A stretch of DNA of 64,000 nucleotides from Schistocephalus solidus (taxonomy: Eukaryota > Platyhelminthes > Cestoda > Diphyllobothriidea > Diphyllobothriidae), in NCBI GenBank assembly GCA_017591395.1, contig WEDG01001369.1, forward strand, positions 62,001 to 126,000. The letters run 5' to 3'. Both the position numbers and the translations under genes were made by a program. The notes beneath the pieces were generated by a model. That model saw only the letters and a list, made by a program, of their open reading frames with translations, did not search any database and was not told where the DNA came from. The first letter of the stretch is position 1, and every line of letters begins with the position of its first letter. This document shows, in pieces, positions 47,690-59,149 of this stretch.

Positions 47690-48090
47690 AAGTGACCGTT
47701 TGACCGTCGCTCTCGACGATGTCCACCTTATGGCCCACAGCGGGCGCAGAGACGACGACTTAAACGTACTTGTACATGGTACGAATACGATCATGCCCAA
47801 TCATGTCGGTCTCAATGGTGTCACGAACTGTACTTCTCCCCACTTGACGATCCGCGGCAACAGATCTGGACAGTTCAACCCATTCTCTTTGCCAACGGAA
47901 ACCGGAATCTGAAAGGCCAAGAAACACTTCCGTATCTTGGCGAACTGTGTCGAGTCTGGTTCAGAGTTGACCCGCTCTTCAACGCCTCCAATTGGGTAAC
48001 GGTACCAGGGTCCGGTAACGTTCGCATATTCCAGCATCCACTTCCAAAAGTCCCTTCCCGATTGAGTAGTCCAACTCGCATACTATTCGT
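47690..48090 (-). repeat. Dispersed repeat; RTE-like terminus and a sequence related to 58.97-59.06 kb
   Basis: 47697-47735 (GTTTGACCGTCGCTCTCGAC, ATGTCCACC) matches the 3' end motif of the RTE/SINE tails. 47885-48010 read on the minus strand (TTGGAGGCGTTGAAGAG ... CTCGACACAGTTCGCCAAG) resembles 59035-58950 (CTGGAGGCGTCGAAGTG ... CTCGACACGGTCCAGCAAA). Confidence 0.4.
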
Positions 48091-48439
48091 CCCAACCCCT
48101 AGACCAGGATAGTGGAACCTGTTGGTTCCCCAAGCTCAGTAGCATGAAGCATAATACTACAGTCAGACGTGTTTTCATGATTTCTGGGAAATTTTGAATA
48201 CTGGTGGGCCTCTAAAAGTCACTCGGAGAGTTTGTTCAGGGTTCTCTAGCGCTTTGGTTCAAGAACCTAACCACGAGGCAATGATGGAAAGCAAACTTAT
48301 TTAACGATGGTTTACGGTCACCATGCCATAGGGCCGTCATCGGGCTTTGTGGCATTTTATAAGGCTTTCGATGTACCATATCTCAGCCCTACGCACGCTG
48401 GCAGTTTTGTCGCTACTGATTCTTCAGATCCGAAAGTCT

Positions 48440-48645
48440 GTTTATTGCACAAGTAACCTTCGCTGACGGGCGTTTCGCTAACGGACTTGTGTAGCCTCTA
48501 CCACACTCTCTGTTCCCCCGCACTCCTTGGCCGGGTATTACGATGGAGTCAAGAAGACCGGAGGCGAGAGCAAGCACGGGTGACTGGCGTGGCGTAAGCC
48601 GGCATCTAGGTATGCCGGTGCACCCTCCCCCCTGTGTGCCTGAAG
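48440..48645 (-). repeat. RTE/SINE 3' tail fragment
   Basis: ACGATGGAGTCAAGAAGACC, GGAGGCGAGAGCA and GTGACTGGCGTGGCG follow the same order as the RTE 3' UTR in minus orientation. Confidence 0.55.
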
Positions 48646-49098
48646 ATACAAGGACCCACCCAATGACCTTAAGAATGAACGCTTTTGTCGGCTGTTTTGT
48701 AAAACTCTATATGTAACTAGCAACAAGCTGCGGAAAATACAGGCTGCCCAAACGGCCTTTTTTTCCCAGGTAGATCGTAATAGTCGGGGCGCATGCTCAA
48801 CTTTAGAGTTATAGTTAACACCGAGACCACCGCACAGAAACCCTACTTCCATAAAATATAATTACTGATTGCATCGATTTTAAGTTCAGGTTTCAGTTTG
48901 TCCCAGTAACACTATTGTCGATTCCCTACTACACGTTGATCGACTTGGCGTGCCCAAGACACGTGCAGAGGCGATTACTCAACATTCGGGTGCAAAATCT
49001 GACTGCCAAGGAAAACGAATTCGAATGGATATTAAGTCCAGGAAGATAGTGGCACGTATGGACTTGGAAGGCACTAGCATGGGGGAAAAGGGGTCTAC
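48646..49098 (-). other. Downstream of the last visible lin-9 exon
   Basis: No match to the conserved LIN-9 C-terminal end was found here. It should hold intron or 3' flank. Confidence 0.3.
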
Positions 49099-49102
49099 TT
49101 AC

Positions 49103-52100
49103 TGGATATTGCTAGAATGGAGCGTGGCCTTCAGATCCCGCAGTGAATCCTGGACACTTGAACAGTCGGGCGTCTTACCCTCCTGCTCACTGAGAGATCG
49201 AATTTGCACCAGGAGACCGGTTAGCTTCGTGATCAGATCCATGTTCTTTGTGTTGCGCAGTCTCTGCACCTGGATGCTTTTCACACGGTTGACAATATCG
49301 TAGGCATCCTCATCACAGCGTTGCTTGAAGTCACAAGGCTGCTCTAGCGGCGCCACACCATGCTCCTGGGCGATCTACTCAACAGAAGGAGCTTCGGTGG
49401 TGAAAAAACAAATCGTACCTCGTTGGCATACTGGAGTACATGAACGAGGTACTGGTTTAGTTCCTTGTTTAGGCGTTCTAGGTGCACAATTACTGTGAGA
49501 TAGTTGTGCTGGAATTCCATGGTGATCTCAGACTGGTTAGAAATCTAAAAAATAGAATCAATAAAGTAAAACGGGAAGTACTCTGCGCTCAGCCTCGGAG
49601 TTGAGATCCTGCAGCTCGTCTACACATCGCTTCTTTACTTCCAGAATCTTCGACAACTTTGTCTAACGGCGAAAGAGGAAGAAGAATGGCCATATGTTTG
49701 GTTGTTATGAGGGTCGTTAATAAAAGAAAATTAAAAAAAACGAAAAGAGAGAGTCTACGTACAACCATCACGAGAAATTTCATTGGGTAACCACCGTAAA
49801 TGTCAGATTCGTTAAGAAGGAGGCGGCCACCGTTGCTGGAGGGATCATTCAGAGAAAGGGCGGCTGCACCAATGCCCCCGGTCATTTCATTAATTGAGGG
49901 TGTCTTCAGAGGGGTGGAGAGCACAGAGGAACCACCACCCATGCTGCCTCCGGAGATCGACTGGCCCTCTAGGGACTGGCAGAGCGGACAATCATGTACG
50001 CCAAAGTCACCCGCGGCCCCACCGACAGCGTGAGCAAGCTTGTGATGATGCATGTGTCGTTTGCCCTGGTGTAGGAGAACTAGCATGAGAGGATATCTGA
50101 GGAAATGCCAACACACCCACATCAAACTAAAACCTGCTTACTAACCTGCAGCGCGGACTGGGCTAACAGTCGTGCGGGACTCATGAAGAGGTTGCGGCTT
50201 GCCTTGTGCTGGGTCTTGTAAGCAGACAGTGGAATTGTTTCTTGTGGGCAGATACTGAGCACCTCGTAGTCTGGAATGGAACGCGTGCCAAGAGCAGGCT
50301 TGTCAAAAGTGACGCGATAACAGTGACGGAGGGAGTCAATTGCGTCAACCTTGCCCGGATAGAGTCCATCGGTAGGATAGCGTACTCTAGAAAAAATTGT
50401 TTGAGGCATGAGGTGAGTTTACTTATACCATGTCATAAAAGGAGGCGATCATTAGGCCAACTAATTGCGATCATGGAGCCAAATGCTAGCCAATAATTGA
50501 ATCGATGAACTGTAATGCAACACTATTCGTGAGCTCAATAACTGGCGCGAATTAGCTCTCTAGATAACGACCAGTCTTATTGAAGAAAAAACATAATAAT
50601 ATTTACAGGTCTCAGTGTAAATCATCATACTTATGTGTAACGTGGTTATGTGGCATTTCCTTACATTTAGTATGAACGAATAAGAATAAATGACGGACAT
50701 TGACACATTACTTGTACACTGGTGATACTGGCAAATAACTCGGTACGATCGAGGTACATGCATTACCTGTTTAAGTTTAGGTCCAGCATAACAATAATGA
50801 AGTTAAACTGTTTGAAACCACCTTATAAGAAATCGGGTTATAAAGCTAATCGAGTTTAAATGCCTGTACTTCTGATCTGATGCGTGTAAAACAAGAAAGG
50901 AAAATGCGTCATTCAAACAGATAAGCTAAAGGAGACTAATTGGTGGTAAGGTGTTTGTGGGAAATAAAACGGAAAATATGGGTCCAATATAGGCCAGTGG
51001 CACACTGTCCAAAAAAAGTTATGGCGAATAAATTGAACAAGTCATATTCACACTGGCTCTGTGTCTAAGCGGTAGTTACGTTTTTTCCTGAAATATCGGC
51101 AATGATTAAACCTAGACTTTCACATTAACGACCTTACACACAAGGAAAGAACGCGTATTAATTTTTGTTTTGTATTAATTGCAAACGTTCTACAGTGGCA
51201 AATCAGCGACTCTACAGGTAGTCTGGTTTGGTAGGCCAGAAAACTGGTCCAGATAGCCTAGGTGATCTCTAAAATCATAGCCATACGTTTTCTAATTGAG
51301 GACTATTGAACGCAGCATGCCGCCAAATCCAAATGCGATATCTCTCCAGTCGAATGCGTTTGAGACTACGCCGCACTCTCTCCCGCGCCACCCGCCCACC
51401 CACCTAAATGCAGCTAACACAAAGCAGAATACTGTTCACTCGGGCACGTAATAATAGCAATAACACCAGTAAACATCACTACGGAGGTCAGGGCCATGCA
51501 CGTTTACACCGATGCCGCTGACACATCCTCTCTTCATGATTGCTGTCATTCCCGAAGGGACCAGAAAATAAATTATTTTCCCAAATAATTCGCTCGTCTT
51601 AAGCGAAATTAACCTCTCGGCATGGGAAAATTTTCTATGCTAGAAGATTGGGCTTCAAAAAACATGAAGCCCCTGGTCACCACATTGTCATATCCTGTTA
51701 TTTTCCTTTGCTTGTTCCAATATCGTTGAAAACCTTATACCACCAACGAATTTGGAAAAGATCCTACAAACAAGACAACAAAATTCTCAAGGTGTTGACA
51801 GGTGCAAATTGTAACAAGATGTCTCATGCAAAATGCTAAAACGAATTTTTAATCTGGCGGAAGTCTTTTCCTACATGCTTCAAAAATTTAGTCACTTGGA
51901 CGGCAACAGAGAGCAGTTGTTAGTATCAACTTCTAAATTTTTAAGGTTTCATATAAGGTTACATATAGTGTGATTCTCCAAACCGTAGCTTGTGTAAGAA
52001 GAGCTGAAAAAGGTTGAAAGCCACCATATGGACAAGCTACTGGGTGAGCGTTTTTTAAAAAAGCAACTGCCAGGTCCGGTAATAAGACACTTAAAGATCT

Positions 52101-52858
52101 TTCGTTTACATGATTAAGTAGATGGCAATACTGTTGTAATCAAAAGTTGCAAGTCACATCGAGGAAAGAAGTACGACGAAATGCACAAGCCAACTTTCAG
52201 CGTTTGAATTTATAGCAGTTTGACACAAACCTTGCATTAATTCTTGTTCCAATTATTAGTGGCATAGGGACATGCATGTCGTCCGGGAGATCACGCAGGT
52301 ATTCTAGTTGAACAGACCGTGTTGCCTGAAGAGTTCTAATTTTGTCCCGTTTTTCCTTTAAAGAACGTCTTTCTTCGTCGAAAAAAGCAGTGGAGCACCG
52401 TCTAGGTTTACCCATAAGGCGTCGAAGAAGTGACCAGTGGGCTCTTGTAAGCCTCCGAGTTTTAATGTTTGGAAAGTTTTCTCTGAGACATATTCGAAAG
52501 TCGTTTTCGCTCAAAAGTAGCGGTCTGTCGAGATTGGAATAAAACCATTCATAGAAGACCCATTTATGAGCTTTCGGGAGCTTCAGGACGTTTCTGAGGC
52601 GGACAGCGTTCACCTGGGAATTACGCCTTTCCGGGTTCGCATACATTCCGCGCCATCCAACTGGGGTTCCAACGCCCTGAACGGAATATAAATAACGAAA
52701 AAACATACGGCTTTTGGAACCCTACGAGCACGATGGGGATCATCAGGCTGCAAAGGACGGATAGGTGAGAAAACGCGAGGCGACTCTCGCGGGCGATATT
52801 GCGAGGTCTGCTCGTAATAATCCTCATAATAGCGACTTTTTTTCCTCACACGAGGTGG
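49103..52858 (-). CDS. lin-9: LIN-9 homologue (MuvB/DREAM complex subunit), seven exons, both ends missing
   Basis: LIN-9 is a core subunit of the MuvB module of the DREAM and B-Myb complexes that control cell-cycle genes in the nucleus. Exons on the minus strand: 52858-52709, 52676-52231, 50386-50142, 50079-49763, 49662-49582, 49544-49419, 49374-49103. All joins keep frame. Exon 2 holds the DIRP domain (LPKAHKWVFYEWFYSNLDR, NIKTRRLTRAHWSLLRRLMG, KPRRCSTAFFDEER). Exon 3 continues with VDAIDSLRHCYRVTFDK and SIPDYEVLSICP. Exon 4 is a low-complexity Gly/Ser insert ending GGYPMKFLVMV. Exons 5-7 hold the helical C-terminal region (TKLSKILEVKKR; MEFQHNYLTVIVHLERLNKE; DLITKLTGLLVQIRSLSEQ). About 545 residues are visible, close to the human protein's total. 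Exon 7 ends NIQ with either a TAA stop (49099-49101) or, better, a GTAAGT donor; the conserved last part would then be further on. The exon 3/4 join is the least certain. Confidence 0.88.
50387..52230 (-). other. Large lin-9 intron (1844 nt)
   Basis: Donor AAG|GTTTGT at 52230 and acceptor TTTTTTCTAG|AGTACG at 50387. It has no recognised transposon coding sequence, only short frames. Confidence 0.75.
52677..52708 (-). other. 32-nt lin-9 intron
   Basis: GTATGTTTTTTCG...TTCCGTTCAG on the minus strand. Removing it gives RVPKA-GVGTPVGWRG, matching the LIN-9 continuity before the DIRP domain. Confidence 0.8.
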
Positions 52859-53140
52859 CTAAAAGATACCAATAAGGATAAGGCATATTACATTTTTTCT
52901 GTATGACATCCCATATTCATCGATATCATCTAAAGTAAACAGTGAGTTTAAAAAGCATAACTAACAATGCGAATCGTCCGCCATTTTCTCTACGTGAAAA
53001 AATGGCGCCACACTTAATAACACAGTTAAACCAGGTATTTATTAAATTCCGGTCAGAAATTAATAGCAGTTAGTAGTAAAACAGCGGCAATTAAAAGATT
53101 TTATTCTTTTAATAGATTTCACATTAGTGTGTTCTATAAA
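52859..53140 (-). other. lin-9 upstream region, first exon not resolved
   Basis: Exon 1 of those seen begins after a TTTTAG acceptor. An ATG at 52984 (MADDSH then stop) with a GTTAGT donor could start the gene, but its phase does not match the acceptor. The first coding exon is therefore unknown. Confidence 0.3.
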
Positions 53141-53199
53141 TTAAGTCAAACAGGGCTCGAAACCACTCCAGAATATACTTGTTAATGGCCAACTTTTTT

Positions 53200-53535
53200 G
53201 AATTGGCAAACATGACAAGTCTCCGAGGTCACCAATACAAACTGAAAAGAAATCACGCCAAACTTGAAGTGCGGGCCAACTTCTTTCCCAATGGGTGATT
53301 GACGAATGGAACAAACTGCCAGCCTCAGTTGTTCAGGCTGAAAGCGTTGAAATGTTTAAAAGAAGACTTGGTGCATTTTTACTTGATGAACATATAATTA
53401 GTCGACAGCAATGATTTATATACTAAAACGACTATTGCAATGTACCATTTGCTTGTTTTGCTAGCGTCTATCTGTAAATAGGGTTTTCAAAGGCTCTGCC
53501 AATCTCCCTTATATATACTGAATTATACTGAATTA
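53200..53535 (+). pseudogene. CR1 3' end, 5'-truncated
   Basis: LRGHQYKLKRNHAKLEVRANFF, then (after a frameshift) SQWVIDEWNKLPASVVQAES and MFKRRLGAFL: the standard CR1 ORF2 C-terminus. The 3' tail ends in the short direct repeat ACTGAATTATACTGAATTA (53518-53536). Confidence 0.75.
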
Positions 53536-53545
53536 ATGTTACGCT

Positions 53546-54099
53546 GCGATCAGTATCAGTATATTTGAGGGAGATGTAGGTGAGTTACCTTTGAATTCCC
53601 TATTTGTACATGCGAGTTTTGGTATCAAAAAATAGTATCTCGATATGTTGGCGAGGCCAACATAGTTGAAAAACAGCAGACAGTAAATAAAACTCCCGGT
53701 GATATTTAGGAGAAAATAACTGTCGCCCTTGGGGGGGGGGGGGGGCAACTGGGGGCATTGCGGAGGTTACATGAATCAGCCAGATGCTCCATTGCTGATT
53801 GCAGAGTCCGTTGTGGGATTTCAAAGGCGGAACTATAGGCCCAGATCATCCTCGATCCATTGCGGTTCGCACCAAGGGAGAACGTTCATACACCTCATGG
53901 ACGGTGGCCGCCAGGTCCAGCTGATGCGAACACTCACGGTATCACCAAGGTGGGCAAATAATTAAGCAGCGAAGACCTCGAGGACCCCAGCATGGGAATT
54001 ATGGGAGAGTGCAAGACCTCAAAAGAAAATAACAAACATAAAGAAATGTTACTTACGTATAGCTAGTAGTATCATAAATACCTTATTTGCTGACGTTAC
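53546..54099. other. Non-coding stretch with a G15 run
   Basis: A run of 15 G lies at 53731-53745. No gene recognised. Confidence 0.4.
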
Positions 54100-54129
54100 T
54101 CATGCAGCTTTCAGTTCGTGTTGTAGCTC

Positions 54130-56999
54130 GCACCATTATATCGATCTAACTTTCGCATTAAAAACCTCCAAGGAGTCCGACATAACAACATCTAGAGGAA
54201 GACTATTCCAAGCTTCGACTACTCTTTTAGAGAAGAAGTATTTCCGAGCGTCTAGCCTTGCTCCAGTCATACGTAATTTGAGAGGATGACCTCTCAAGTT
54301 CATTGTTGTGGCTAGCTCAAAGAAATCACCTGGGACGAGACAACAGTCCTGGACGCGTAGTATGCGGAGGGTAGTATCAGGTCCCCCCGAAGCTGTCTAT
54401 AGCGCAAGGGAAAGAGATTAAGATTCGACAGCCGTGTTTCATAAGGCTGTGAGCTATGTCCAAGGACAAGTTTTGTTGCTCGCCTTTGGACCTTTTCGAG
54501 GATGTTGATGTCTTTCGCCGCCCAGGGTCTCCAAGCTTCGAAGGCGGACTCCAACTGTGGCCGCACGAATTTTCCGAAGACTTTAGCGAAGCAGTCGGTA
54601 GTGAAGGCTTCGAAAGCTCGTTTAACCAGGTATAGAATCGACATGGCTGACCTCGCTACCTTTGCGCAATGTAGGGAGGGTTTAAGCGAGGGCGTGATCC
54701 AGACTCCCAGGTCCTTTTGGGCATCCACTTCTTTCAATGGAATTCCCTTCAGACTGTAAACCGTACGGTTCGAAGGATTGCTTTTCCCGACTCGTATGAT
54801 GTTGCACTTGCTCTCATTAAACGGCAAGAGCCAGTCATTTGAACATTTCTGGAGTCCATTTAAGTTTGCCTGCAAGTTCTCTTCGTCAGCCGCTGCTTGA
54901 ATGGCGTGCCAAAATTTGAGATCATCGGCAAACATGGCAATATTGCAGTCCAGTTCGTTGGCACAATCGTTGATGTAGACAATGAACAAAATAGGGCCAA
55001 GAACAGAGCCTTGGGGAACACCACTCTCAACCTCAAGCTTGGTCGACTGTTGGTCGCTGATATGGACAGTTTGTGAGTGGCCAGTTAAGAAGTTTTCTAT
55101 CCATGTCAGAAGTCAACCTCTTACGCCTATGCGGTTGAGTTTATAAAGAAGGCGGTGGTGCGGCACGCTATCAAAAGCCTTTTTGAAGTCGATATAGACT
55201 GCGTGCACCGTTTTTCCTCTATCGACCACTTCAGTCCAACGTTCTAAACAGAAGCGCAAATTTGTGAAGCAGGATCTACCTCTACGGAAACCGTGCTGGA
55301 CCTCGGATAGCAGATTGTTATGTTCTAGGAACTGCATTAGATGTTGCTTAATTATTTTTTTCCATGATTTTGCAGCAAACTGTAGTTAGGCTGACCGGTC
55401 GATAATTGTTTTCAGAGACCCGGCTTCCACCCTTATAAAGTGGCGTAATCCATGGGGATTTCCAGTCGGCTGGTAGACTTCCGGTCTGGAAGGATGTTTG
55501 GAAAAACGTAGAAGGTGGTTTTGCCAACTCTCTCGCTAACGCTTTTAACAGCTTGGCAGGTACTTCATCGGGACCCGGAGACTTGGATTCCTTAACCCCA
55601 AAAGTTCCTTGAGGACAGTAGTCTCGGTTAAATGAACAGTCTCGACTATTGTATCCACTTCGAAGCCATTGGCAGGGTAATCGTATCTCGTTTCCTTTGT
55701 GAAAACCGACTGAAAAAATTCCGAAAGATGAGCAGCCTTCGCACCGTCTTCAGTAAGGTCTATGCCCTCGAGGGTCCTCAGTAGGGGTATCGGATCCTTG
55801 TTCCGTGTATTCTGCCTGAGGTAACCGTAAAACAGTTTCGGGTTCACGGTGGCCCGGTTCAGCAGGTCCACTTTGAAAGCCTGTCTTGTTCTAACAATAA
55901 GGCCCTTGACCCGATTTCTCTGCATTTTTTACGCATTTTGAGATGTAGGAGTTCCGTCCATAAGCGATTTTTTCCACAATCTCGGCTTTTTGTTAACTTC
56001 GAGTTTTAAGGCATGCGTAAGCCATCGCAATCTGTTCGGCATCCTTTTTCTCAAAATTAGACAGTGATCTTCCATGAGCCTGTGTAGTATGGCCCGGAAC
56101 GTTTCCCAGTCCTCGGTTATGTTTCCAAAGAATAAAGGTTCCCACTGAGTGCACATAAGTTCGGCCCTCATTCCACCGAAATCGCCTTGCAATATATTCC
56201 TTCTGATTGTTGTGGGTCTTGCTGGTATAGAAAATAGTGAGTAATCCCATCGCAGCACCACCTGGTCACTTTTACCTAGAGGCGGTAGACATGACACTTC
56301 ATTGATGCTGTCCTGCGACTTTGTGAGAACTAGGTCCAGGCAATTGGCCTGTTGTCCTTCGCACACCCTTGTTGGAAAAGTGACGTGCTGTGTGAGAAGT
56401 AGCTTTAGCGTCGTGCTCAGAAGACAACCGTCAAAGGCTAGGTCAGAACTATGTTCGCAGGTTGAGCTCCAGTCGATGTGAGGCGCATTGAAGTCACCCA
56501 TGATCAGGATATCCAACCGTGTAGCAATCTTTTCAAGCTCTTCTAGCAGGTAAGCATCGGCTTCGGGGTCTCCTCTCGGTGGGCGGTAGACTGTCAGGAC
56601 ATATAGACTTGATGTACCTGGCACTTTTACGGATAGCCATATCGCCTCGGAAGTAGACGCGAGTTTATAAGTTTTGTATAAAACTTTAAGTTCGCTTTTT
56701 ACGTATGTGAGTACGCCGCCACCTTGACACTCTTTCCTGTCTTTTCTAAAACGTTGGTAGCCAGCCATAGTTACCTCTCGGTTGTCCACGTGTTGGGCCA
56801 ACCAAGTTTCTGTTACGGAAATTATATCTGGAGATAGATCGCAGACATGAATCTTTAGCTCGTCGAGCTTCGATAATATACTCTGTGCATTGGCGTACAG
56901 GAATGTTAGTTTGCAGTTAGCTCGGAAAGTGCTTACAGTCGGGCGCGAGCCCCTGTCTACTGGGCCAACTGCGTAATAATCCGGAACGGGCCTCTCCAT
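54130..56999 (-). pseudogene. CR1 ORF2: endonuclease + reverse transcriptase, lightly damaged
   Basis: The AP-endonuclease is intact over ~300 codons: ANAQSILSKLDELKI, VTETWLAQ, LTVYRPPRG, MGDFNAPHIDW, LGKSDQVVLRWDY. A TAA stop at 55929-55931 replaces a Tyr-type codon (QNA-stop-KMQRNRV). A one-base loss at ~55590 and a one-base gain in an A-run near 55360 shift the frame. A TGA at 55113 interrupts GVRG-LLTWIENFLTGHS. The RT motifs are QHGFRRGRSC, DFKKAFDSVPHHRL, SGVPQGSVLGP (~55035) and MFADDLKFW (54935-54909), with the catalytic aspartates kept. The C-terminus (AWNSLPLDVV) lies near 54180 after one more frameshift. Confidence 0.85.
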
Positions 57000-58090
57000 G
57001 GGGAGAACAATGGACGATGGATCACTTGGTCGTGGTAAATAACCAAATTTGTTTCCCCCTCGCTGAGCCGCCGTCTTAGTTCGATGACAAGTTGATGTCG
57101 TTTGTTCCGCTCCGCAGGTGAGAAGTCCTGTTGAAAAAAAACTCCAGGGTTTGCGTTTTTTAACTTAAAGCGCCTAGACAGAATGAGATTGGCTTCCTGG
57201 CTACTGGTCAAGATAACTTTCAGAGGCCTAGGGCGTGTTGATTCAGATTGGCTTTCGGGCCGTTTTCCAAGGCGGAAGGCTTTTCCAGTTCAATCGACGT
57301 ATTAGGTTCCAGCATATTGTTCAGGAGTACATGAAAGCGGTTCATGTCTTCAGAATATCGGTCTACGGGAGTGGTTGCTGTTGATTCAGGTAGTCCCTGT
57401 ATTATAAACATTTTTTTCTGTCAGTGGCATTTTTTGTACCTACGACGCTGTCTTCCACTACCCGGTGGGAAGGTTTCACGTTGCACACTGGTGACGATGG
57501 AGCGGATGCTGATTGACTATTTGTTGGCTTTGATCCGGGTTTTTCGGTTTAGGCGAATTCCACGGGTTTGACGATTTTGAATCGCAGGTGGTAGTTTCAG
57601 TTGGGGAATCAATTCCACTGCTTGTGCTTGGTGTGATAATCTCATTATTTCCTGTGGAGGACAAGGCGCTTTTTTGAGGAATCTCTCGAATTCGGTTGTC
57701 CATTGGCTTTTTCCTTCTTGGTGTCAGTTTTGCGTTTTGGACGGTTTTTTTCTTGTTTTAGGCGGTCTTTTGTTTCCTGCGCCATTGGTACTTGTTGTTC
57801 GGTAGCCGTAGAAGCTGTCGAAGTTGTTATTGGGATACCCTTTGAACGCGTATCAATGTTTTTACTCCTGGTTAGTCGCTCAGTGGACTTCTGAGTGGCA
57901 TCTACTGCTTTATTTATTTTTTATTTTATTTATTTATTGCCAGTTTACAGGCCAGTTGCCAGTTTAGAGGTGCCTTTTAGCGCAGATTTTATTTACCTTA
58001 TCTCATCCTCGAGCTGCTTAAGCTTGATGGACAGTTTCTGACAGCATCCACAAATGGCAGTGTCGCCAATAGCGTGCATATTAATTTGAG
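56957..58090 (-). pseudogene. CR1 ORF1 (RNA-binding gag-like protein), broken
   Basis: The N-terminal part has a Cys-rich stretch (TAICGCCQKLSIKLKQLEDE near 58060-57998). A charged Lys/Arg-rich segment follows (TRSKNI, KDRLKQEKNRPKRKTDTKKE, ~57870-57720). The core from 57411 reads MFIIQGLPESTATTPVDRYS, then LNNMLEPN, and after a frameshift TSSQEANLILSRRF and DFSPAERNK...LVIYHDQVI, ending at 56957. The core resembles the RRM/chaperone-type ORF1 of related LINEs. At least two frame breaks and tandem stops near 57650 are seen. Confidence 0.65.
57905..57990 (-). repeat. LINE tail fragment inserted in CR1 ORF1
   Basis: The minus strand reads CTGGCCTGTAAACTGGCAAT then AAATAAATAAAATAAAAAAT. The same GCCTGTAAACTGGCAATAAA ends the element at 59155. 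Confidence 0.5.
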
Positions 58091-58106
58091 AGAGCGCCCA
58101 CCGCCG

Positions 58107-58183
58107 TGATGAGGTGGTCGAGTGGTTAGCGAGCGTCACCATCGCGTTGGTGGTCGAGGGTTCAATTCTGGCTTGTGGAACGA
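58107..58183 (+). other. tRNA-like sequence (pseudo-tRNA or SINE head)
   Basis: A-box TGGTCGAGTGG, an anticodon-arm-like CACCA/TGGTG hairpin and B-box GGGTTCAATTC stand in the right order and spacing. The acceptor ends (GATGAGG/CTTGTGG) do not pair, so this is more likely a Pol III-derived repeat head than a working tRNA. Confidence 0.4.
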
Positions 58184-58444
58184 CTTTTTGAATTCTTGTG
58201 TAGTCACTTAAGAATTAACGGGTGGCTAAGGGAAGGTTTACACTTCCAGCGGTTTTACGCTAGCAGTATATAAATTATCTACTCCGTCTTTTTTGCAAAT
58301 TAATGGAATCCCTCGAACGTTCTTAACTACGTCTGCTAGTGGAAGTTGTTAAAAGTATTTGTTATAACGAGTTACTCGATATACATTTCACAATCAGGTG
58401 GACAGAATATGGATAATAAACGACTCAGCCTGTTTTGTAGATAC

Positions 58445-58640
58445 TCCTAAGAAAGCCTGACGAGCAGTTAGAGCCTGGATTGGACTGGTAGGTTGTGAAG
58501 GCCAAGCCAAGATTCCGGCAGGTTGCTCTATTTGGAGAGCTGCCCTAGTCGAATAAATGTCCTCAGAAACCCTGGAGAGCCGTTGGAGAATGGATTGGAC
58601 TGGTAGGTTGTGCAGGCCAAGATTTCCGACAATGCTCTAA
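58445..58640 (+). repeat. Diverged tandem duplication (~112-bp period)
   Basis: TGGATTGGACTGGTAGGTTG followed by TGAAGGCCAAG (58480-58510) recurs at 58592-58622 with one change, and the sequence on both sides is also similar. Confidence 0.7.
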
Positions 58641-59149
58641 GTCACTTTATTGAGGGAAGTAGGCTTTCACCCTTGAGCTCCCTGTGAGGGTATCGAATGC
58701 AACTGGACGGAAGATTCAATTAATTGATTCAATAATTTGAACCAATTAATTTCTGTGGACTGTTTATTTCAGTGCAAAAACTCGATTAAAATCGGTCTTC
58801 TTGCTGCTAGAAATTTCAAACCGCGCGGCACCCGTTCATGCTTGATGTAACTGGCCTCGAAGATATAATAAGTTTTGCCTCTCCAAGCATGATGATTCTC
58901 GGCAGCAAACCCAGACGGCTCAACCTTATCACTTCTCCGGGTATGAACGCCAAATACCGAAGGTCCAAGCACCGCCTCGTGTTTTGCTGGACCGTGTCGA
59001 GACAGGCATTGAATTAACTTCCACTTCGACGCCTCCAGATGAACAGTGCTGGCAGATCAAGAGCAATGATACTGAGCTCATCAGATTGATGACGTATGAT
59101 ATAATTAACCCCTCAGATATCTTTTTTGGATAGTCCGAGATATCCTCAC
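58641..59149. other. Non-coding stretch
   Basis: 58950-59060 resembles 47885-48010 (both read on the minus strand), so it is repeat-derived. No gene seen. Confidence 0.4.

Larger units (their letters stand above)
54100..58090 (-). mobile_element. CR1-type LINE, nearly full length
   Basis: ORF1 (from ~58090 to 56957) and ORF2 (56999 to ~54130) are both present, with ORF1 and ORF2 overlapping by 43 nt. The ORF2 damage visible is light: two stops and three single-base frameshifts. The 5' part of ORF1 carries an AT-rich insertion (57905-57990). It is the youngest-looking CR1 of the window. Confidence 0.8.

Noticed and set aside
47875..48081. LINE endonuclease start (WNMRTL-like words)
   Set aside because: Only a few residues resemble the motif and no continuation was found.
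52961..52984. ATG GCG GAC GAT as the lin-9 start
   Set aside because: The only donor (GTTAGT) leaves one base, which does not fit the phase of the next acceptor at 52858.
53731..53745. G15 run as a G-quadruplex
   Set aside because: A single homopolymer run without further G tracts is weak evidence and may be an assembly slip.
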